Source: Paulinella micropora (taxonomy: Eukaryota > Cercozoa > Imbricatea > Euglyphida). Taken from it: 23,422 nt of DNA. The DNA is taken from the NCBI GenBank assembly GCA_009731375.1, contig BJOX01000025.1:357287-380708 (forward strand). Reading direction: 5' to 3'. Below, piece by piece: positions 1 through 7,376 of the stretch. The first letter of the stretch is position 1, and each line of letters starts with the position of its first letter. The position numbers and the translations under genes were made by a program. The notes under the pieces are model-generated. The model was not told where the DNA came from. It searched no databases and saw only the letters and a program-made list of their open reading frames with translations.

Positions 1-1218
1 GGCACGCCGTACATCATTTACCGAGACCACGCCAACGCGAAAAGCAATCAACAGCATACTGGAGTTATTCAGAATTCAAATTTATGCGCGGAGATCATGG
101 AAGTGAGCTCGCCCGAAGAGACAGCCGTCTGTAACCTCGCTTCTCTGTGTCTTCCCCGTTTTGTCACAGATGACAAGAAAATCGACATCAGCCTCCTCCA
201 CTCTGTCACGCGCAGTGCGGTAAGGGCCTTAGACCGCATCATCGACCTCAGCACTTACCCCGTCCCCGAGGCTAAAATGTCAAACCTGGAGCACAGGCCA
301 ATTGGACTGGGTATCTGCGGCCTGGCAGACCTGTTCATGACCTTGGGACTTAGTTTTGAGAGCCCCGAAGCAGCCGCTCTGAATGACCGTGTAATGCGCG
401 AGATCTACTTTGCCGCGATCACTGCCAGCGTAGATCTCGCGAAAGAAAGGGGACAATACCCGGCGTTCGAGGGCAGCCCCGCCTCGCAGGGCAAGCTGCA
501 GCCGGACCTCTGGGGCGTGGAGCTGAAGTCAGAGCGATGGATTAGGCTGAAGGCAGACATCAAGGCCCATGGTCTCAAAAACTCGTTGGTGGTCGCGCTT
601 ATGCCAACGGCGTCCACAAGTCAGATACTCGGAGTGAACGAGAGTTTTGAACCGGTCTACAGCAATTTAATGGTCAGACGGACACTGGCCGGGGAACACG
701 CGATACTCAACCGGTTCTTGGTCAAGGCGCTTGAACAAAGAGGCCTCTGGACCCCAGCGGTCAGAGCGCAGCTCCTGGCAAACGACGGCTCTGTCCAGAA
801 CATCGCGACCATACCAGAGGACGTAAAGCAAGTCTTCAAGACGGTTTTTGAAGTGCCGATGAAGACACAGCTGCATCTATCCGCCGGGCGCGGGCCTTAC
901 GTGTGCCAGTCCCAGAGCCTCAACATGTTTTTCGAAAACGTGACCGAGCGCAAACTGTCTAGTAGTCATTTCTATGCCTGGGAACTAGGCCTGAAGACCG
1001 GCTGTTATTACCTTCGAACCAAGGCAGCCACTAGTGCCAAGCAGTCGTGTACCGGTGATGTGTGTCATGTGTACAGTTTAATTAAATCAGATCTACAGAC
1101 AAGTCCATGGCACTGGCGCCGCCCTCGCTGTTTTCATCACCGGACAGAGACACGCCAAAAGCTTCCTTTTCTAAGAGGTCTTGGTCCGGGTAGCCCAGGC
1201 CGGCTTCTTGCTTTCTGA
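1..1218 (+). CDS. Ribonucleotide reductase class I large subunit, 5'-truncated
   Basis: This enzyme reduces ribonucleoside diphosphates to deoxynucleotides and supplies dNTPs for viral replication. The frame is open from base 1, so the N-terminal part lies outside the window. Family hallmarks are visible: GTPYIIYRD at the edge; the catalytic SNLCAEI (Asn, Cys and Glu of the active site) near codons 26-32; the second redox Cys in VCNLAS; the PTAST loop and NESFEPVYSN; and the radical-transfer tyrosines in YYLRTK near the end. The last residues are abnormal. After about position 1,056 the frame runs on into sequence antisense to the next gene and stops at 1,216-1,218. The +1 frame instead encodes a CVMC pair and stops at 1,079-1,081, which suggests a late frameshift. 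The gene converges with the SSB-like gene. The identification is sure; intactness is doubtful. Confidence 0.95.
   Translation, partial: GTPYIIYRDHANAKSNQQHTGVIQNSNLCAEIMEVSSPEETAVCNLASLCLPRFVTDDKKIDISLLHSVTRSAVRALDRIIDLSTYPVPEAKMSNLEHRPIGLGICGLADLFMTLGLSFESPEAAALNDRVMREIYFAAITASVDLAKERGQYPAFEGSPASQGKLQPDLWGVELKSERWIRLKADIKAHGLKNSLVVALMPTASTSQILGVNESFEPVYSNLMVRRTLAGEHAILNRFLVKALEQRGLWTPAVRAQLLANDGSVQNIATIPEDVKQVFKTVFEVPMKTQLHLSAGRGPYVCQSQSLNMFFENVTERKLSSSHFYAWELGLKTGCYYLRTKAATSAKQSCTGDVCHVYSLIKSDLQTSPWHWRRPRCFHHRTETRQKLPFLRGLGPGSPGRLLAF
1077..1086. terminator. TTTAATTAAA palindrome at a convergent gene boundary
   Basis: This 10-base palindrome holds the TAA of the minus-strand SSB-like gene (1,082-1,084). 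It also offers TAA stops to the plus strand in the two frames the reductase is not using, consistent with a late frameshift in the reductase. Confidence 0.45.
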
Positions 1219-1815
1219 GCTGCAGAACGCGCCAAGAAAGTGTAACTTTTTCGCCCTTAGAACACAGCGCAGTAGCTTGCACCACCGCTCGCACCACGTC
1301 ACCTTTTTGCAGGGTGGAGACATCTCCGCCTCCGAGAAACCGAGCTCCCGTCACGGTGACGGTCAGGCGCGGCGCTCAGGCGCGGTCGGACTTCTGGCTC
1401 GTGCGAAGCCGAGTGCAGGGCTGGTAGCAGCACTTGACCTGCTCGTCGCTCCCATCGGGCCCGCCCTCTTCATCGTAGGAACAATTTTGTCGCGCTGTTC
1501 CACCACGAGGTCGGCAACCTTTTCATCGATTGAACGCAGCACCTTGTAGGCCTGCAGCACCTCGCCATACTGTTGCGCGTGTTTGAAGTCGAGGTCAATG
1601 GTGGTCTTGGCACCCTTGTTGCCTTGGTCGTACGTGCTCGGGTCCCAGGCAAGCTGCATGGCGGGCAGAACCAGCGTCAGGCTCTTTTCGCCGTAGCACA
1701 GGTTCGAGAATATGCTCCCATACGCAGTTCTGGGCACATCCGACAGGCGGAGCTTTTTCGGGTCGGCGGCCGGGTCAAAGGCCCTGACCTGGTTGTGGTC
1801 TACGACGACGGCCAT
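1082..1815 (-). pseudogene. Broken SSB-like NCLDV protein
   Basis: The N-terminal part starts at ATG 1,815 (MAVVVDHN) and contains SLTLVLPAMQLAWD, YDQGNKGAKTTIDLDF and YKVLRSIDEKV. From memory this resembles an NCLDV family of putative single-stranded-DNA-binding proteins (DUF5871-like); no search was possible. That frame ends at 1,363-1,365, but from about 1,490 downward a second frame carries a better continuation (VKCCYQPCTRLRTS, then LTVTVTGARFLGGGD). The second frame is interrupted by TGA at 1,376-1,378 and ends with TAA at 1,082-1,084. So there is at least one frame change plus one in-frame stop. A (GA)n tract just upstream adds a spurious Arg-Glu run if an earlier ATG is used. The gene is divergent from the clamp gene and convergent with the reductase. 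The broken state is clear; the family assignment is moderate. Confidence 0.6.
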
Positions 1816-1830
1816 TGGTTGAATTCTGGC

Positions 1831-1835
<5 letters not shown>

Positions 1836-1872
<37 letters not shown>
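1836..1872. repeat. (CT)n microsatellite in the SSB/clamp intergenic region
   Basis: A run of about 18 CT units lies between the SSB-like start at 1,815 and the clamp start at 1,980. It is the only long microsatellite in the viral block. It resembles the GA/CT tracts in the host half, which fits ageing of the segment in a host chromosome. Confidence 0.95.
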
Positions 1873-1873
<1 letters not shown>

Positions 1874-1979
1874 AAGGGGATATCCACGCGACTTCTTTAA
1901 CATCAAACTTTAAATGGCAGCCGTTGGAAACCCGAAAAAAAGGAAACGGAAATAAACGCGACGATTACTCAGTCAAAAA

Positions 1980-2960
1980 ATGAGCTACCGCTTTCTGTGG
2001 AGGTCCAAGTCCAACGGCATCGCTTTCCGCCGGGCACTCGACTCGCTGTCGCCGCTGCTGCTGGAGGCTCGTGTCGAAGCGACCGTCGACAAGATCGTCT
2101 TGTGCAGTGCGGCCGATGGGCTGGTTGCTCAGTTTGTGGTACCCTTTTTGGGCGCCGTTAACGGCGACTATGTTTCGCTCAGTGGCAACTCGTCAAAATG
2201 CGTGTTTTCGCTCGACCTGAAAGAAATTCAGTGCTGGCTGAGCACGTTTCGAGACAACATGGTTTTGGAACTGTCAGTCGCAGTCGACAACAGGCTCTGT
2301 GTGAAATTTTACAACGAAGCCAAATCTTTCGAGCATTACAGCGACCTGACATCGCTGCTCGTGTCCCAAGAAGCGGCTTTTCTACCAACGACTCAGTGGA
2401 CTGATGTCGACCGTCTAGTTGAAGTTAGTGGCCCTGCCCTTAATGCCGTGGTGCGCCATCATTCTAAATCCAATTCGCATTGCCGTCTGTTCGTGGAAGG
2501 GGACAGGCTCTGTACCGAGTCCTCGCTGCGGGCAGTGGACGCAAGTCGGCTGGCACGCACTTCCCTTGGCGGTATCGCTCTGCTGGCAGAGGACAAGGAA
2601 TCGCTCTTGCGAGCGGACCTGTCGAAGACACCTGCCGAGGCCGGCGACTGTGTCTACTCACTTGAAACGCTGAAGAAGGTACTTAAAAGTTGTGCATTTC
2701 AGGAGAAAAAGACTGGTCGAGTCTTGGTCGGCGCTGCGCCGAATGTGCTGCACCTCGTCTTCAAACGGGAAGGCGGTCCGTGGCTCAAGTATGCTCTTCT
2801 GGCAGACTCCGAGGGACCGCCGCCCCCCCTGCCTACGCTGGCGCCCCTCGCCCTGACCACCGACGGCGCCGCCGAGGAGGAAGAACAGCGCAGGGTGGTC
2901 ATCAAGCGCAAGAAGAAGAACACGAAGCGGAAGAGAGACAAATTCCTGGCAATTTCTTGA
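1980..2960 (+). CDS. PCNA-like DNA sliding clamp
   Basis: Sliding clamps ring the DNA and tether polymerase and other replication proteins. This 326-residue product starts FLWRSKSNGIAFRRALDSLS, matching the PCNA N-terminal helix, followed by VEATVDKIVLCSAADG. The end of the ring domain, YSLETLKKVLKSCAFQ then GPWLKYALLADSE, matches the C-terminal strand pair of PCNA (a YL-LK-YY-LAP type pattern). PCNA is usually near 260 residues; the extra length is an acidic linker and a Lys/Arg tail (VVIKRKKKNTKRKRDK) that looks like a nuclear localisation signal. The ATG follows an A-tract directly (CAAAAAATG). The 3' end overlaps the antisense VLTF2-like gene by 59 bases. A herpesvirus-type processivity factor is a less likely alternative. 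Confidence 0.8.
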   Translation: MSYRFLWRSKSNGIAFRRALDSLSPLLLEARVEATVDKIVLCSAADGLVAQFVVPFLGAVNGDYVSLSGNSSKCVFSLDLKEIQCWLSTFRDNMVLELSVAVDNRLCVKFYNEAKSFEHYSDLTSLLVSQEAAFLPTTQWTDVDRLVEVSGPALNAVVRHHSKSNSHCRLFVEGDRLCTESSLRAVDASRLARTSLGGIALLAEDKESLLRADLSKTPAEAGDCVYSLETLKKVLKSCAFQEKKTGRVLVGAAPNVLHLVFKREGGPWLKYALLADSEGPPPPLPTLAPLALTTDGAAEEEEQRRVVIKRKKKNTKRKRDKFLAIS

Positions 2961-3375
2961 GCCTTCTTAGCATGTACTTTTTACCAGCGAGCTTACTAAT
3001 AAACGTCTTTTGCGTTTCCTTTCTGTGCACCGGCACGTACCAATTGACTACCCGACCCACGGCCCTGAAAGCCGAGATGTCCAGAGGTCCTCCGTAATCC
3101 ACAAGCTCATGGCGCGGCGGCGCCGGTTGAACTAGCTGCTTGTGCAGATTGACTCTTAGAAACGAGTGCAAGAGGTCCATTGATCGTGAACGGATCGTCT
3201 CGGCAATCCCATATTCCGCGAAGGCCGCTGCACAACCGATACTACAAAAATGACCCCAGACGAACAGCTCTTCGTCTGCGTGGGCTATCGGCAAGCCATG
3301 CCACTTGCCGTCATCCCGCGCGCAGCCGTAGGAACAGTGCAGACATTTGCCCTTGTAAACTTCGGTGCCCTCCAT
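2902..3375 (-). CDS. VLTF2-like late transcription factor (poxvirus A1L family)
   Basis: VLTF2 proteins are zinc-binding activators of late viral genes in poxviruses and other NCLDV. The 157-residue product from ATG 3,375 has the family layout: CLHCSYGC, then LPIAHADEELFVWGHFCSIG with a second Cys pair (FCS-type finger), then QPAPPRHELVDYGGPLDI followed by SAFR, which matches the conserved APP..L..(F/Y)GGPL...FR block. I chose 3,375 over the upstream ATG at 3,399 because an A-tract (GCAAAAAAG) precedes it and the finger follows at once. The last residues (SSASCSSSCA) lie antisense to the clamp tail and look less family-like, so the native end may be earlier or frame-altered. It is divergent from the VLTF3-like gene. 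Confidence 0.85.
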   Translation of the reverse strand: MEGTEVYKGKCLHCSYGCARDDGKWHGLPIAHADEELFVWGHFCSIGCAAAFAEYGIAETIRSRSMDLLHSFLRVNLHKQLVQPAPPRHELVDYGGPLDISAFRAVGRVVNWYVPVHRKETQKTFISKLAGKKYMLRRLKKLPGICLSSASCSSSCA

Positions 3376-3499
3376 CTTTTTTGCGTGTGTCACTGGCAAC
3401 TCCTCCTTTTCCCTTGTGTTTCAAATCTCGAATCTTAAACGCTCGCGGTTCAAAGATCTGTTGCATTTCTTTCTCGCTAGCCGGCCGTCATTTTTGTAC

Positions 3500-4357
3500 A
3501 TGTCACACTGCGAACACGTCTGGACCTTCAGCTTAGCAACAACCGGTACGTACTGCTCCAAATGTGGCCTGGTCAAGACAGAGCACGAGCTGTACACGTC
3601 GCAATGCTGGCTAGTCAACGGCCAGATGCCCCGAGAGCAATCGGCCCCTCCCAGACATGTCGGCTACACGAGACTGAGCAGGTTCAGACAGATCACGCGC
3701 GAGACATTCAACCTGCGATGTGTGAATCAGTCTGCGTCGTGTGTCAGCCCGGCCTTGTTAGCACAGGCGAGGCGCCTGGTCCACAAGTGGCGGGCACAGA
3801 GCCCGACGCCCGCTCGCCTCGCGTACATCTGGCGCCGAGAGAAGCTAGGCCCTTTAACCATCGACAAGGCCAGCCAGCTGTGCCACCTGCTCGGCTGCGG
3901 CCGGGGCCGGCGGGAACCGAGCCAAGAGACGCTAGAGGAGTTGCAACGCCTCTTCAAAAAAGTCGACGCCTGCTGGCCCAGAGTGCTGAAGAAGCTGAGG
4001 GAGCGGTATGGGTGGGAGAGAAGGTGTTTCGTGAGCTATCAGACGTTGCTGAGGGCTTTCCTGCTGCTGCTGGGCGAGGAAGAGCTAGCGGCACAAGTGC
4101 CAGAGCTGAAGCAGTTAGAGAGCCGCCACCGCGCCAACGCCATGTTCGCTCTGGTGTGCGAAGAACAAGGCTGGGATTTCATCCCTTTGACTGGCTCACT
4201 GAACGGCAGCGGCCTCGCGCGCCCGCTCGCGAGCCATCTTTTGTCTGGCCCGCACGCCAAGAAGAAGAAGAAGAAAAAGAAAAAAAAGAAAAAGACGCCG
4301 GCCGTGGGTGGTGTGGCTATTGCTGAAAAAACAAATCTTGTATCATCTAGTCATTAA
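3500..4357 (+). CDS. VLTF3-like late transcription factor (poxvirus A2L family)
   Basis: VLTF3 is one of the most conserved NCLDV proteins and activates late transcription. From ATG 3,500 the 285-residue product opens with a zinc-finger-like SHCEHVW followed by TYCSKC. The family core follows: YTRLSRFRQI, a helical middle with WPRVLKKLRERYGW, then CFVSYQTLLRAFLLLLGEEE and the closing MFALVCEEQGWDFIPL. This matches the family's ending of FLSY, followed by SR, W and C, then GW-FIP. The C-terminus carries a 12-lysine run (about 4,261-4,296) before TPAVGG, possibly a nuclear signal or a DNA-binding tail. The frame is open upstream to 3,365, but that part overlaps the VLTF2-like gene and lacks family features. 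The recombinase gene follows 77 bases after the stop. Confidence 0.88.
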   Translation: MSHCEHVWTFSLATTGTYCSKCGLVKTEHELYTSQCWLVNGQMPREQSAPPRHVGYTRLSRFRQITRETFNLRCVNQSASCVSPALLAQARRLVHKWRAQSPTPARLAYIWRREKLGPLTIDKASQLCHLLGCGRGRREPSQETLEELQRLFKKVDACWPRVLKKLRERYGWERRCFVSYQTLLRAFLLLLGEEELAAQVPELKQLESRHRANAMFALVCEEQGWDFIPLTGSLNGSGLARPLASHLLSGPHAKKKKKKKKKKKKTPAVGGVAIAEKTNLVSSSH

Positions 4358-4434
4358 AGAGGAAGAAGGCCATGGTGAAATGGGTCGCGAGTGGCCGGCT
4401 TGGCGCGGAGCCCAGCCACCTCAAAGTGGTAACC

Positions 4435-6684
4435 ATGAGCGATGCCCCGCCCCAGCAGGTGGTTGACGCCTTTAACAACACCACACTACAAGAAATCCGT
4501 GACGGCCAGAAGCCGGTGCCGGTCTGGGAACGCCTGCCGCTCAAGACGAAAATGAGCCCGCAGGAGTGGGCGGACCTACGAGACAACTTTGTGGCCGCGC
4601 TGGATCTCCTCCGTTCTTACCGGGACGAGGTGCTGGACAGGGCGCACCTGTACTCGCTCGGGGTCGACCCCGCCCGTCACGCCGCCTCGCCCGTTCTGGC
4701 CCAGGTCATCAAGTCGCGCAAGGGCCACTGGAGCGAATTCATGGTGAAAGAAGACGGAGAGCTCGATGACGTCCTGTACGCGTACAAACGGTTCAAGGAC
4801 AGCGGGCTGGACAAGGAAAACATGGTTTCGTGCCATCACGCGGGCAAAGTGGACTTTGTCATTGTAGAGAAGCCAGGGGGCGGCCTGCTGTTCCCTAGCA
4901 GCTCCGCCGACCTGGCCAAGGGCAGAAACACGACCCTTCGCAAGCTCCTCTTCGGTGACGAGGACGGCTGGGTGAAGCTGGGGTTGCCAAATCTCAGCGC
5001 CGGGCCGTTCACCAAGTGTCTGCTTGCTTATTGCATGACCTTTCTGCGGCTCCGCAAAGACGTGGACCAGTTTGTGAGTTTCATAAACGACCTGGTCGAC
5101 GCTACCAAGCCCAACCTCTCCGCGAGAGGACAAGACTACGGCCTTTTCCGGAGCAACTGGTTGATCCTAGCCACCCAGCGACAGAGCCAGAAGGGCAAGG
5201 AACAGCCCTCGCGCTGTGTCTGGGGCGAGGACTTCGTGGTCAAGTGGTTTACGGAAGGGACGCTTTTTCGTGACAGGGACGCGAGTTCGGAAGGAGTTCA
5301 GCAGACCGGCAAGAAATTGATGAAGAACCTCAAGAAGAGGCACGTGCTCTACTTGGACCCCTGGTGCGCGTTCTTGGACGAGCTCTACCGAGCCATGCTC
5401 GCGGAGGCAGATTGCTTCGAGGACCCGGAAGCCAAGCGCGCCAACGACGGCCCCTTTGCGCCCAGCGAGAGACACCCGCTGTGGGCCCTGCAGTCCTTTC
5501 TGTTGCTGTCTATCCTCGGGTGCAGAATGTCCGAGCTGTGGCGCTTTAGCGAATTTGGCCCGGTGGAGGACGACCAGTATATGACGTTTACGGAGATTGG
5601 CCGCCAAAAGCATGTCTTGCAGCACAGGGCGGCGAAAAAAGGCGCAGACCCCCTCAAAGACCCGGACGACCAGAGCGATTACCAAGACTCTATCTATGTC
5701 GGCAAACCCATCGCCCTGCCCACGGCCTCGGCGACCGGTGTACTGAGGATCTGGCGCCACCTGATCTTTGGCACAGAGAACCATTTTAAGCACCGGGCCA
5801 AGATGGCGCCGGGCGCTAGCATGCTGCTGAAAGGCGACAGGCCCAAGTCCGATTACCTGAGCTGGACCTCGCACCGGGCAGAGATCCTGGCGGAAGAGGA
5901 CGATCAGCCCATTGCCATGCCACCGGCGAAGAAGATGAAGGTCAGCACGCTGCCGTGGATGCAGAGTCTGGTGGTTGCGGGCCACAAGAAGAACATCGAC
6001 AGGCCCAGCCAAGTGATGCCCAACAGCGAAGTGGGCGCGGCCCTGAAAGGTGGCGGCTTTAAGAATACGTTCGAAGACCTGACACACCTCTACCAAGAGC
6101 GCTCCAAGAGCGAGTTCCGCATTAGCCGCCCTCACCTGCTGCGAGCCATCTACGCCAATGTGGCCTGGGAGCTCTACGGAAACCATTCGCTCGTGGCCCG
6201 GCCGGTGTTTTTTAGCCGGGTTTTGGGGCACACGCTCGAGTACGAAAACAAGGACGAAGGACTCAGCAATCTCAAGACGCAGATGTTCTACGACAAGGTG
6301 AAAGTGATGAGCAAGGCGGCGCCGTCCCTGCACGAGCCGGACTTGGTGAAGATTGTGCAAGCCATTGTGCAACAGGGCGAAAAGCTGGCCTCGGACTACG
6401 CACGGGTCCTGGGTGACTTGAAATACGTCATCCCGCCCACGCTTAAACAGCTGCCCCGCGAGACCAGAGCCGAACGGTTACGCCGACAAGCCGTGGAATT
6501 TTTCGCGGCAAATTTGCAGCACCATGCCGAAGAACTGCGCCGGCCCAGTTTTTGGCGCGGAACGCTCGATTCCATTTTTTCCGTGAAGGCTTCCTACCGC
6601 TTCGCTAGTCATGCCGCTGCGGCCCTTGATACGGCTGATCCTACACCAGCCGCTCGGATCACGCGGTTTATGCAATTGTGCTAA
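4435..6684 (+). CDS. Large tyrosine recombinase, telomere-resolvase (protelomerase)-like
   Basis: These enzymes cut and rejoin DNA through a phosphotyrosine; telomere resolvases use the chemistry to make closed hairpin ends. From ATG 4,435 the protein has 749 residues (ATG 4,372 would add 21). Seen in the sequence: box I LLLSILGCRMSEL (Arg364), box II RPHLLRAIYANVAWELYG (His567, Arg570), VLGH (His599) and a candidate nucleophile Tyr619 in MFYDKVKV. The box II helix and FFSRVLGH recall protelomerases more than phage integrases, as do the length and the large N-terminal domain. About 206 residues separate the two arginines, implying an insertion, and the 20-residue His-to-Tyr spacing is longer than usual. 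Tyr603 is the alternative nucleophile. A generic tyrosine recombinase is the fallback. Two hairpins follow the stop. Confidence 0.7.
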   Translation: MSDAPPQQVVDAFNNTTLQEIRDGQKPVPVWERLPLKTKMSPQEWADLRDNFVAALDLLRSYRDEVLDRAHLYSLGVDPARHAASPVLAQVIKSRKGHWSEFMVKEDGELDDVLYAYKRFKDSGLDKENMVSCHHAGKVDFVIVEKPGGGLLFPSSSADLAKGRNTTLRKLLFGDEDGWVKLGLPNLSAGPFTKCLLAYCMTFLRLRKDVDQFVSFINDLVDATKPNLSARGQDYGLFRSNWLILATQRQSQKGKEQPSRCVWGEDFVVKWFTEGTLFRDRDASSEGVQQTGKKLMKNLKKRHVLYLDPWCAFLDELYRAMLAEADCFEDPEAKRANDGPFAPSERHPLWALQSFLLLSILGCRMSELWRFSEFGPVEDDQYMTFTEIGRQKHVLQHRAAKKGADPLKDPDDQSDYQDSIYVGKPIALPTASATGVLRIWRHLIFGTENHFKHRAKMAPGASMLLKGDRPKSDYLSWTSHRAEILAEEDDQPIAMPPAKKMKVSTLPWMQSLVVAGHKKNIDRPSQVMPNSEVGAALKGGGFKNTFEDLTHLYQERSKSEFRISRPHLLRAIYANVAWELYGNHSLVARPVFFSRVLGHTLEYENKDEGLSNLKTQMFYDKVKVMSKAAPSLHEPDLVKIVQAIVQQGEKLASDYARVLGDLKYVIPPTLKQLPRETRAERLRRQAVEFFAANLQHHAEELRRPSFWRGTLDSIFSVKASYRFASHAAAALDTADPTPAARITRFMQLC

Positions 6685-6710
6685 GAGTTTCAAGAATTAA
6701 AAGCTCATAA

Positions 6711-6774
6711 TTCGACTTTTATTGAAGGTCGAAAGTGAAAAGCAAGCAAGGTCGAATCCCTTGCAAATTTTTTT
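6711..6774 (+). terminator. Tandem hairpins after the recombinase gene
   Basis: The first hairpin pairs TTCGACTTT (6,711-6,719) with AAGGTCGAA (6,725-6,733), one G-T pair, loop TATTG. The second pairs GCAAGG (6,746-6,751) with CCTTGC (6,759-6,764) and is followed by an A3T7 stretch. Both share GTCGAA. Some giant viruses end transcripts at hairpins; that role here is inferred. Confidence 0.5.
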
Positions 6775-6792
6775 ACCGCGCCGCTAATTACG

Positions 6793-7353
6793 ATGAAACG
6801 CGACAAACCATGCCGAGTGGCACCTGACGGGAAAATTTCGCTGATCGATTTTGCCGGGAAAACGTTTCCTTTTTTGACTCCTAGCCGTTGCGCGGAACGG
6901 ATCCGCAGGCACCTTGAGCTACACCCCTATCGAGTAACCAACGGTCACATTTCGAAATTCAAATTCCCGAAACAGCGCGGCCAGCGCTGTGGCACGTGGG
7001 TCTGCGCGCCCGAAATAGCAGTCGAGGTCATGGGCCAGTTCGCGACTGACTGGGGCACCCGCTCACGGCGGCGGGCACCGGCTGGGGTCAGTGACCAGCC
7101 CCTTGTACCAAGCGTCGCCGCTGTCGTGAGCGATCTGCAATGCGTCCGCGACGGATTTGCATCCCTTGCTGAGCTCGCTCCAGACACAACAAGCGCGTTC
7201 CAGCCTGGACTGGACGAGACAATTGCTGCAGTTGTTACCGAAGAAGAGACAATGCCTCCTTTCGAGCTCCTGACCCCTGTTCTGACTTACGAAAAACAGG
7301 ACAGGCAAGAAGAAAATGAACTTGGCAGCTTCCCAGAGCATTTCGCTTTTTAA
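6793..7353 (+). CDS. Unrecognised protein, possible KilA-N/MSV199-type DNA-binding domain
   Basis: The product has 186 residues. The N-terminal third is basic (IDFAGKTFPFLTPSRCAERI, then GHISKFKFPKQRGQRC) and is followed by GTWVCAPEIAVEVMGQFATD. That last piece loosely resembles the G-T-(Y/W)-V-(H/C)-P-x-L-A segment of KilA-N domains, which are common in NCLDV regulatory proteins; this rests on memory and is weak. The remainder (DQPLVPSVAAVV onward) is acidic and low in recognisable motifs. The stop TAA (7,351-7,353) lies inside the palindrome TTTTAATTAAAA, and the gene converges with the F-box gene 23 bases away. The gene is supported by an uninterrupted frame tightly packed between neighbours. 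Confidence 0.6.
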   Translation: MKRDKPCRVAPDGKISLIDFAGKTFPFLTPSRCAERIRRHLELHPYRVTNGHISKFKFPKQRGQRCGTWVCAPEIAVEVMGQFATDWGTRSRRRAPAGVSDQPLVPSVAAVVSDLQCVRDGFASLAELAPDTTSAFQPGLDETIAAVVTEEETMPPFELLTPVLTYEKQDRQEENELGSFPEHFAF

Positions 7354-7359
7354 TTAAAA
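7348..7359. terminator. TTTTAATTAAAA palindrome at a convergent gene boundary
   Basis: A 12-base perfect palindrome supplies the stop of the 6,793 gene and lies next to the F-box gene stop. The same core, TTTAATTAAA, is at 1,077-1,086 between the reductase and SSB-like genes. A bidirectional transcription-end signal is inferred. Confidence 0.45.
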
Positions 7360-7376
7360 GATTGGTAGAAGAAGAT

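Noticed and set aside
1363-1887. Arg-Glu repeat N-terminus for the SSB-like gene starting at 1,887
   Set aside because: The repeat is a translated (GA)n microsatellite; ATG 1,815 gives a family-like start.
3562-4326. Plus-strand frame of 254 codons overlapping the VLTF3-like gene
   Set aside because: Arg/Pro/Ala-rich out-of-frame shadow; the VLTF3 motifs are in the other frame.
5167-6372. Long minus-strand frame of 401 codons antisense to the recombinase gene
   Set aside because: It mirrors a GC-rich coding frame, starts in the middle of that gene, and shows no domain, whereas the plus strand carries catalytic motifs.
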